Source: Paraglomus occultum
Lineage: Eukaryota > Glomeromycota > Glomeromycetes > Paraglomerales > Paraglomeraceae
Assembly: GCA_910592205.1 (NCBI GenBank)
Contig: CAJVPJ010000566.1
Span: forward strand, 1 to 21,763
Direction of reading: 5' to 3'
Length of the DNA: 21,763 nucleotides
The notes beneath the pieces were generated by a model that saw only the letters and a program-made list of their open reading frames with translations, did not search any database and was not told the origin of the DNA. Every line of letters begins with the position of its first letter. Positions within the stretch are counted from its first letter, which is position 1. Positions 11,964 to 21,763 of the stretch are shown one piece after another. A program made the position numbers and the translations under genes.

Positions 11964-13343
11964 TAATGATTTGGGGGATTGCATTTACATATAATAAAAA
12001 AACGTGCTTTAACCTAATAAAAATTGACCGAGTATTTTGTATTGTCATCTCTGCTGACCAATTCGTAATTGTTACGTGAGCGTGGTGGTATTTTTTAAAT
12101 ATAATCGGAACTTTTATTTCAGGAATTGTCCATTTGCTTGTGATCCGCATTGAAGTCACCAAAACTTGCTAGAAGTAAAAAAAAACATTGGGTGACGAGC
12201 GGGCATATATGTAAATGATCTAAATGACGAACGATAATGAAAAACAGTTAACATACAAACACAAAAACAAGAAAAGGTTGCTTTCTAATCAAGCAAATTG
12301 ATGTTTGTCTACAATATAAAGAAAACAAAAGGTGAGGGTGATTGCTACAGAGGTAATAATTTAATCCAAACTGAAAATGTATTTATACCTTAAAAAAGAG
12401 CTTTCTCTGAACAAAGAAAAGTTTATATACAATGAGGAAAAGAAGGATAATGAAAAGGGAAAACAGTAAAATACCAAGTAAAAAAAAAACAAGAGGGACA
12501 GAAAGACATCCAACAGGAAAATACAAGAAATTTGGACAAGAATTGTGTAGAATATAGCGTATAAAAACCGTTCGAAATGGTGTATTCAGATTCTCATCCA
12601 GAACAAAGAATTTTGGTTTGTAAAAAAGAAAATAAACAAATACGAACACGAACACAAACGCAATGAAAGAATTTTCCATTTTACAAATATCAAGAAGAAA
12701 GAAAAAGTTTATACAAAAGAAAAAAAAAAGGAAATCTGAAAGTACAATAAATGATACGATATCTGATTCGACTCGGGGTTTAATCCAACACAATAAAAGA
12801 AAAGAAAAAGAAAACCCGTAAAAAGCTTATGGAAGAATAAAACGCTAGAAACGCAGGTAATCTAGAAAAAATTTTTTACCTGCAAAGTTTTTTAAAAACA
12901 AAAATCTAATTGTTTCTTGGTTTTGTCGAAAAGAAAATAATACGCAGTAACGTAAAAAGTTGATATAATAACATGAACGGACTATTTACTTACTACAATA
13001 ATGATTGAGATAAAAGAAGAAAACATTATATATTGTAACTGTATATTCGTAAAAGCAAGTCTAAGATGATGTACGCAATAAGCGAACTTTTTTTAAATAT
13101 CGAGAAAAACCAGCGTTTTGGAAGAGAAAAATAGATACCGAAAGGAATAGAAAACTAAAAGAATAGACCAAATTTTTTATCTTTAAATATGATTTCAAGC
13201 GAAGAGGGGGAAAAGATGCGAGGAATAACATTCAACTACCAGACACTTGTCGCTCTAGGCAAATGAAACAGCCACCCCTCAATCATGATTGTCTTTTTTT
13301 TTGTTTGTGAAAACAACAACACTCTCCCCATCCACCTTCATTA
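11964..13343. other. Convergent 3' intergenic region, strongly purine-rich on the plus strand
   Basis: Lies between the 3' ends of SSC1 (plus) and the homeobox gene (minus). AATAAA at 11993-11998 is a likely SSC1 polyadenylation signal. From about 12380 to 13220 the plus strand is dominated by A and G (runs such as GAGGAAAAGAAGGATAATGA), so a long homeobox 3' UTR read from the minus strand would be rich in U and C. No protein or RNA gene is recognisable. Confidence 0.5.
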
Positions 13344-15405
13344 TCACAACAGCCAAGGTCTAGACGGACGTTTGCCATCCGGAAGACGAACCATGTCCGA
13401 CTTTTCGCTTTGACTATCGTGACCGTCTAGGTCAGCACCATCATCATCATCACCATCGTTGTTCTCGTTAGAGTCATCTCGACGTTTCCTCTTTCCCAAT
13501 GCTAGCGCGCATTCGGCGTCACAACTCTCTGTGCGATCGCCCATTTCCTCTTCTGACCGTGCATCCCCTTCCGTACGTTCGCTTCCTGCTACTTTATCAC
13601 CACTGCTATCATCATTGCTATCATCATTGCTATCACCATTGCTATCACCATTACTATTAACACCACTTTCGTTGTCATCGCCTTCAAATCGCTCAGACAC
13701 CTCACGGCCATCACCGTCGCCGCCATCTTTATCCTGTGCAAGATTTTGCCTTTTGCCTTTTAGTTGTTCGCGATCTAACAAATATTTTGCGGCCGTGGCT
13801 AGCACGTCAATACCATCTCTTGCATTCGACAAATCATCCTCGTATCCCTCCAACACCATAGTCTCTGTTTTCGATCCATCTCCTGGGGTCTCACAATATC
13901 CATTAGCAATATCTTTGAACGAAGGTAAAACGACACCCGAATTACACTGGCCGTCACTCGGTTGTCTCGGACGGGGCAAGAGAGGCATTGCAACGTCGCT
14001 CGAAGTGAATGGTGAATCGGGCGTTACAGGTGAGATCGGAGAGATTGGAGGAAGCTGAGTTGAAGCGGCGGCAGTGGTGGTGTTAGTGGTTGGTGCGTAT
14101 AGTTGCGGAAATGACGAATAAGGAAGATTCATTGACGGATGAAGATGACGTGGTGGAGTTGTGGGATGTGATTGCGGAGACGGTTGGGCATATAGAGAAG
14201 CGAACGCAAGGGACGGAGAGGTCGGTTGTGAATTGGCCGCAGTAAGTGGGAGAATCTTGATTGGCGTTATAGAAATCTTTCCTTGGTGTAGTTGCTGTTG
14301 CTGCATACCCTGCGAAAATTGGTCGTTATTATTGTTGTACTGCAATTGCTGGTTGCTTCTCTGCATTTGCATTCTTGCTGCATTCTCGATACTATTGACT
14401 CCTATTTCGTTCCTTCTATTTTCGACGACTGGCATAACACCACTAATCGTTGTTGCTCTCGGTCTGTTTCCAACTCTTTTTCCAACTGCAGTTCCCGGGT
14501 GTTGATACGAATGTCTCCTCGCGCTTCGGCCTTTTGTGGATGAAGACGAAGGAGAACCGTTGGTGAACATTGGCACGAACGTGTATCCACCATGATGAGT
14601 CGAAGGGGAAGACGCGTGTCCGCTACTTCCAGCTTGAGATGGAGAGATCGCGTGGTGATGCAGAAAGCGGTGGTGTTGGTATGGGCTGGAGTTGTCGTTT
14701 GATTTCGCACGATTCGTCTTTGCACGGCGGTTTTGAAACCATACCTGAAGGTCGGGAATTGAATGTTATATGTTGAATATATCGCAATTATGACAAAACA
14801 TTTATCGATTCAGTCACCCCCCTTACCTGAACTTCTCTGTTAGTCATTCCCAGTTTCTTGGCCAAACTCTCTCTAATTTCATAATTGGGTGTATCAGTTT
14901 GTTGAAACATTGCCAGCAGATCTTCCAGTTGTTCAGGCGTGGTCCTCTTCCTTCTTACTTTTTGTTGGAACTGTATGGTATGTTGACGGCGCTGTGGTTG
15001 GGGTAATGATCTCCGTCTCATGTGGCCTCTAGAGTCCTTTTGGCCTGTTCCCTCCGCATCATCCGCATTCGATGGAAACCCAAAGCTTGTTGGAGATTTG
15101 AGCCCCGGAGTATGTGGCGGTGTCATTACAGATTGGTCAGCTTTTGGGCGAGGTTGATAGTAATTTATTATGGTCAGGTCGGAAGACGAAGATGGGGATG
15201 AAGCGGTAGTGGACGAAGTCATGGAAGATGAGTGAGAGGTGGCTATATCGGGTGCTGAGAATCGACGCCAAGTGCTATCGTAATTGTCTTTGGATGCGCC
15301 TGTCGATGCTTCTGCGTTGAGTATGGATGACAATGACATTGATGTTCGACGAGAGGTATTAGATGTGATGAATATTTGTGTAGGTAAGTTTTGGTCTGTA
15401 TTCAT
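13344..15405 (-). CDS. Homeobox transcription factor, 659 aa
   Basis: Sequence-specific nuclear DNA-binding protein. Two exons, 15405-14827 and 14744-13344, join in frame across an 82-nt GTAAGG...CAG intron. The homeodomain covers about residues 150-207: basic arm RRKRTTPEQLEDLLAMFQQT, then LAKKLGMTNREVQ, and recognition helix VWFQNRRAKTNRAK with the invariant W, F, N and R. The intron falls inside the recognition helix, between EVQ and VWF. The rest is low complexity: Ser/Thr-rich N terminus, Gln/Asn-rich and Pro-rich middle, and a very acidic Asp/Ser/Asn-rich C terminus that could act in transcription activation. The C terminus ends RPSRPWLL. Residues MSLSSILNAE (from Met23, 15339) may be the true start, but the ATG at 15405 keeps the longest frame. 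The target genes and exact orthologue are not clear from sequence. Confidence 0.9.
13605..13652 (-). repeat. Four in-frame 12-bp repeats in the homeobox acidic tail
   Basis: GCTATCATCATT occurs twice, followed by GCTATCACCATT twice, in tandem on the plus strand. Read as protein on the minus strand this gives NGDS NGDS NDDS NDDS. Length variation would stay in frame and only change the acidic spacer. Confidence 0.9.
14745..14826 (-). other. Homeobox-gene intron within the recognition-helix coding region
   Basis: The donor is GTAAGG directly after the codons for REVQ, and the acceptor is CAG just before VWFQNRR. Splicing is required to rebuild a complete homeodomain. Reading through gives VRGVTESINVLS and a stop, which would remove the DNA-contacting half of helix 3. 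Confidence 0.85.
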
Positions 15406-15410
15406 TTGCC

Positions 15411-15490
15411 CTAAGTATGGATGTAATGATAATGTGAGTAGTTGCCTTGATAGCAGTTATGTGGCAGAACGAATGAGTATGCGAGCATAC
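15411..15490 (-). promoter_or_regulatory. Leader intron or upstream ORF just before the homeobox start codon
   Basis: On the minus strand, AAAAAG|GTATGC at 15490 and ACTTAG| ending at 15411 bracket an 80-nt segment, a good size and boundary pair for an intron in this genome. The same segment contains an ATG at 15488 that opens a 25-codon uORF (MLAYSFVLPHNCYQGNYSHY and five more residues). Its TAG ends five bases before the main ATG. If the segment is not spliced, the uORF would probably lower translation. The sequence alone cannot decide between the two. Confidence 0.4.
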
Positions 15491-16156
15491 CTTTTTAGAA
15501 ACGTGGGTTAGTTAACACATAACCGACATTATATTGTACAGACGGGTATGCGCTGAGTATGCAGTTATGGGGTATGGTGCAGGCGTTGAGACGTCTGTAG
15601 AGAAGATAAGAACGCTTTGTGGGTGTAAATGCGCGGTTGCTAGGTGGGGGTGTAATTGTAGCGTTGGGGAATATCGCGTAATATGTTACAATGATATGTG
15701 ATATGTTTTAGAACATTATATTGACAAATTCTATGACATTGTTATGGGGGGTTTTTTCGGCTAGTAAAAGTACGGACATACTTACGTTCTCGTATTGTTC
15801 AGTGTGAACAGGAATGCTCCCGTAGACTATATGACGGTTGAGTCTATATGAGTTGGGTGAACGTGTGTGGAATGAAAATAGTTATGAAATTGTTCGAGTA
15901 TGAAATTTGAGGGGTGGTTGCAGTGGAAGACTTAATTTGGAATGAGCAACCGAAATAGGAAATGTGTGCTATTCTGTGTATGGTAATCTGGCGAATAGCA
16001 GATAAAGACGGTCAAAAATGGACGGTATAGATAATAGCGATAATAGCAAGTAACCTAACCCGGAGTGATATACAATAATTATTTGTTGTGGGTGATAAAT
16101 ACGGAATAAAAGTAAAACAAACAAGTGATGCTTATGTGGGGGTGAGCGGGACTATT

Positions 16157-16241
16157 TCACTGACTGACCAACTCGCCAACGCAACGGCCTTGCCCACTGA
16201 CCAACCGACCAACCCACCAACCTCACTGACCACCTCACCCA
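16157..16241 (+). repeat. Degenerate ACTGACC/CCAAC-rich tandem repeat
   Basis: Repeated ACTGACCAAC, CCGACCAACC and CACCAACCTC blocks form a C/A-rich simple-sequence patch. The plus strand has almost no G apart from the GAC motifs. No function is evident. Confidence 0.6.
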
Positions 16242-16656
16242 GACATACATATTCTCTTATCACCAAGATACGTCACACCATGGCACTTTCCCAATCCTGT
16301 TTTTTCCTTATTGCCCCATTACTGCTTCCATTTATATCCTGCGAATGCTTTGTGTTTACGGTTGATGCAACCTGCTTATTCGATTGATCCAAAAGGAGAA
16401 ATCAATCGACAAATGCAGGTTAATCAGTATTTTTGGCAACCCACTCACTACATGTCCCGTTTTTGACAATTGGTTTATATAATCAGCTGCGTTTGAATTA
16501 AGCATTAAATTAAAAAACCGGTTATTCATATTAATAGGGAATCTTATTTTGTCACTATCCTGTGATGTTTATCGATTATTATGTCAATTCTATTACATTG
16601 TATCAATATCTACGTCATTTATCGGTTACATATGTATCACATATACGTATACACAT

Positions 16657-16712
16657 ATTCAACATATACAACATATACGTACAAATTCAACATATACAAC
16701 ATATACAGTACA
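16657..16712 (+). repeat. Tandem duplication of a 28-bp ATTCAACATATACAACATAT unit
   Basis: The 22-bp core is identical in the copies at 16657-16678 and 16685-16706. It sits in a larger ACATATAC-rich stretch (about 16626-16730) that can form AT/TA alternating purine-pyrimidine DNA. Confidence 0.8.
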
Positions 16713-17146
16713 AATACACACATATCATACTGTAGATCCCGTTATTGTTCCAACCACTAACGTCAAGTTTTACAAGACGTAGTTTATTCACAAAATTGTT
16801 ACATTTAAGGGACGTTTTTTAGCTGTTTTACAATTTAAGAAATGATTAATATATTAACCTGTCCGTAAAAATGACGATTTTTATCATCAGTCACTTTTTT
16901 AGCAAGTCATTAATAATGTCTCTGTTATTATTACATTCCCTGTTTGGGAATGATGGTGATGTCAGCCAATCGAACAAGCAAAGAAAACGATGAAAACCAA
17001 TCCATATAGATGATAAAGAATAGAACGTAAAGACTAGTGCTATTACCAAAGAGAAAACAATTGAAAATGATACTTTATATATACACACACATTTATACCC
17101 ATCCTTGCTCGGACAAATAACCATACCGTGAGAGAGTTATAATAAT

Positions 17147-17176
17147 GACGATGATGATGATGGTTATGATGATTAG
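17147..17176 (+). repeat. Imperfect (GAT)n trinucleotide repeat
   Basis: GACGATGATGATGATGG followed by TTATGATGATTAG. This is a short microsatellite in non-coding sequence. Confidence 0.7.
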
Positions 17177-17685
17177 ATGTTCTTGTTACCTGCCTTAATG
17201 GTGCCATCCCATGATCTTAATATAACGGATTGCATTCACACTATAACTAATACAGCATAATGTTGCTTACTAACAGCTCAGGCGTGTAACGGTAATGTAA
17301 TAGAAATTTCTATAGATGCTCTTATCTGTATTTCTTACTACATTGTGTACATCGAGCTACACAATTCATTATCAACGTTTATCCATGTCTCACTTTCTTT
17401 CCTTATCCCCTCTGCCGACCCTTACCGAATTCTAACAGCCACAATTACAAAATATTTATTGTTCAACCTTCACTCGCAACCATTACTCGCAGTCTTACTT
17501 GGGGATCAACGACGGATATAAAGGCCCGATACAATCTGAACCCATATATAGGCGAGATGCATGCGGCACACGCTGTACACATCAACAAAATTTGAAAATA
17601 GGAATTTGTGCATATTGTTTTGGCTTTGGTAATAAGTGAGAGGGGATAATTAAAGCGACTGAACAAACGATTCTATTATTATACT

Positions 17686-17723
17686 TGTGCGTGTGTGTGT
17701 GTGTTATGTGTGTGTGTGTGTGC
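17686..17723 (+). repeat. Interrupted (GT)n dinucleotide repeat
   Basis: A GT run of about 38 bp broken by one TTA interruption. It is a likely length-variable microsatellite. Confidence 0.9.
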
Positions 17724-18185
17724 GACTAAAGTTTTCTATGAGGAATGCCATTATAAAATCTTCTTTTAAGGAGATTATAATTTCTCACTTTCCTTCTTTC
17801 GGCACTTCGTTCGTGTAATTGCAATCTGAAAAAGATGCACAAAGGACAGTAAGATGAGAACGCGGAGAGGGTGTGTGTACGTGTGCATGTGCTTCTATGT
17901 GTATATATTACGTTCATTTGTTGTAATTGACAGTTGATGTATGAAGAAACAAGATATGACAGATAACAGTTAATAATTATTTACACAATGGGCAACAATA
18001 AACTGTAATTTGCTATTAATTGAAACGAGCACTAAAATAGGAATGACAAACAAATGCTATATATGATTGTTTAAATAACAAAATTTTTTTTTAAAATTAA
18101 AAATAACATTACCGAAAGTAATTATATCGTTATTATATTAAATTTAATACACCCGTTCTATAATTAAACTCTCACTTTCATATCA

Positions 18186-18196
18186 CCCCCCCCCCC
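18186..18196 (+). repeat. Poly-C tract (C11)
   Basis: Eleven consecutive C residues in a pyrimidine-rich, otherwise AT-rich context. A second tract of nine C (18555-18563) followed by (TC)n lies about 360 bp on. Confidence 0.9.
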
Positions 18197-18490
18197 TTCT
18201 TCAACCGACAAGCCGGGTAGAATGAGAGAGGGGTTAGACCATTCTTGGAATAATATTCAAGTATGAATTTGCTGAGAGCAACAAATGCAGACGCAAATTA
18301 ATACAATCGTCAAATAATTATCTATTATGGGTTAGTTTACTCGGTGCATACGACATAATGGGCATGCACAATTACTGTCATAAACATTAAAATTTTTTTT
18401 CTTACTGTTCCATTCCATACCCTGCTGTACACAACATACTGCATTATTTTCTCATCTGTTTCCGTTTGTCATTATGTTAACTTGAAACTT

Positions 18491-18556
18491 TTTTCAAGTC
18501 TACTCCACTCACTACCCCGAACCTTTTCAAATCTACTCCACTCACTACCCCAAACC
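18491..18556 (+). repeat. 33-bp tandem duplication (two copies)
   Basis: Copies at 18491-18523 and 18524-18556 begin TTTTCAAGTCTACTCCACTC and TTTTCAAATCTACTCCACTC. They differ at two positions, both G/A. The block leads into the C9 and (TC)n tract. The ORF reading through it (18482-18676) is low complexity and not a credible gene. Confidence 0.85.
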
Positions 18557-19181
18557 CCCCCCCTCTCTCTCTCCTTCTTTCTTCCCCATTATACTTTAAA
18601 GAAGTGGCTCAGCCAATTCATTGTAGTACGAGATGGTTTTCAACAAACCATTTCTCTATGTGCCAAAATAGGTTAGATAAATGTCAACAGTCGAAAAATG
18701 GACCCCAACATGACAAGTCATTTTTGATAACAAAAAAGCACAAGCATATTTACAGACATTAAAGTAATGTTTTCGGGATTAATTGACTATTTTACAGACA
18801 TTAATATCAAGGTATACTAATTCCATGGTTTTTTTAAACAATAATTTATTTTTAGACGCAAAATTCTCACCAAGTCATTCTGAATGAATGTTTGCAATTT
18901 TACCATCACTGGCAACGAAATTGAAAAGGCAAACTTGATTTGTTCGTTTTTTTATCTCCATTCCCATGTTGATATGTACACAGTTTTCTTTGTTAGCTAC
19001 ATAATATATACACATGTGTTTGTAAGGCTGGTTTGATCATTATCATCTATTGCATTACATACCTTGCATACTTTAAATGACATAATAGGATAATTTTGAA
19101 AAATTTCCTGTTTTATACATCTGGGCATGGCAACCGTTATTTGCAGGTACTAATCTCTTCGATGACTGACTGAATCAAATG

Positions 19182-19315
19182 TGACGTCATATAATAATTG
19201 TGAAAATATGGCGTCTAAATCCACGTGTCAAATTATTATGTAGAACAAACAGCTTTTATAGTTCCTCTTCAATTGATTACAGAAAAACTACTCTGCTTTA
19301 TTTTTACTGACGTCA
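19182..19315. promoter_or_regulatory. Two perfect TGACGTCA (CRE/ATF-type) palindromes
   Basis: TGACGTCA occurs at 19182-19189 and 19308-19315, each followed by a similar AT-rich string (TATAATAATT and AATAATTAAT). This octamer is the consensus of ATF/CREB bZIP factors. The second copy is inside the likely MCM4 3' UTR (AATAAA at 19297-19302 on the minus strand, 58 nt past the stop), and the first is just beyond it. Their function is unproven. Confidence 0.4.
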
Positions 19316-19359
19316 AATAATTAATACAACAATTTTATAAGCCGGCATAATGGTCAAAA

Positions 19360-21763
<2,404 letters not shown>

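Larger units (their letters stand above)
15491..19295. other. Long gene-poor region upstream of the homeobox gene
   Basis: Nearly 4 kb between the homeobox leader and the MCM4 3' end with no recognisable protein, tRNA or rRNA gene on either strand. Short ORFs here are AT-driven or low complexity. The region carries CCAAC-rich repeats, a 28-bp duplication, (GAT)n, (GT)n, two poly-C tracts and a 33-bp duplication, listed separately. It may hold the extended promoter of the homeobox gene. Confidence 0.5.

Noticed and set aside
12383-12793. 136-aa minus-strand ORF with several apparent membrane segments
   Set aside because: It is very rich in Phe, Leu, Ile and Val because it reads the pyrimidine-rich strand of the purine-skewed intergenic region. 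No family pattern is visible and it lies in the likely homeobox 3' UTR.
13459-14058. 199-aa Ser/Pro/Leu-rich plus-strand ORF
   Set aside because: It is the antisense shadow of the acidic, low-complexity tail of the homeobox protein.
16088-16387. 99-aa plus-strand ORF with a hydrophobic C terminus
   Set aside because: It begins with GTG, and its middle is the CCAAC simple repeat. There is no recognisable domain or splice context.
16891-17124. 77-aa minus-strand ORF with a hydrophobic centre
   Set aside because: It has an ATG and one membrane-like stretch, but no family, conserved motif or neighbouring exon. It is probably chance in AT-rich DNA.

Overview
This is a eukaryotic nuclear window, most likely from an arbuscular mycorrhizal fungus (Glomeromycotina, Rhizophagus-like) or a close Mucoromycota relative. 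Supporting signs are an AT-rich genome, many short GT-AG introns, a protein kinase fused to TPR repeats, a stand-alone Sel1-repeat protein (families expanded in these fungi), degraded cut-and-paste transposons, and core genes of fungal type. The species assignment is inference. Gene models were built by hand from splice sites, reading phase and family conservation, and every joined exon keeps the reading frame.

Layout. (1) About 1-7.6 kb looks like accessory sequence. It holds a 5'-complete, 3'-truncated kinase-TPR gene (minus, 1-2339), a degraded Tigger/pogo-like transposon (2432-3413) containing a small ORF, a broken transposase-like gene (minus, 3421-4751), a Sel1-repeat gene (minus, 4948-6129), and 1.5 kb with no intact gene. 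(2) About 7.6-21.8 kb holds single-copy housekeeping and regulatory genes. EAF7/MRGBP (minus, 7648-8636, four exons) is head to head with mitochondrial Hsp70 SSC1 (plus, 8915-11963, eleven exons), with 278 bp between their start codons. A purine/pyrimidine-skewed intergenic region follows. Next is a homeobox transcription factor (minus, 13344-15405, two exons), then nearly 4 kb without a recognisable gene, with microsatellites and short repeats. Last is the 3' part of MCM4 (minus, 19360 to the window end, eleven exons visible).

Roles. EAF7 (NuA4 histone acetylation), MCM4 (replicative helicase) and the homeobox factor act in the nucleus. SSC1 acts in the mitochondrial matrix. The kinase-TPR and Sel1 proteins belong to repeat families thought to act in signalling or as scaffolds. 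The genes do not form a pathway or cluster, and I found no convincing novel multi-gene system. The most interesting points are the recently homogenised TPR array, the nested transposon remnants, the sharp change from accessory to core content near 7.6 kb, and the leader and flanking sequence of the homeobox gene.
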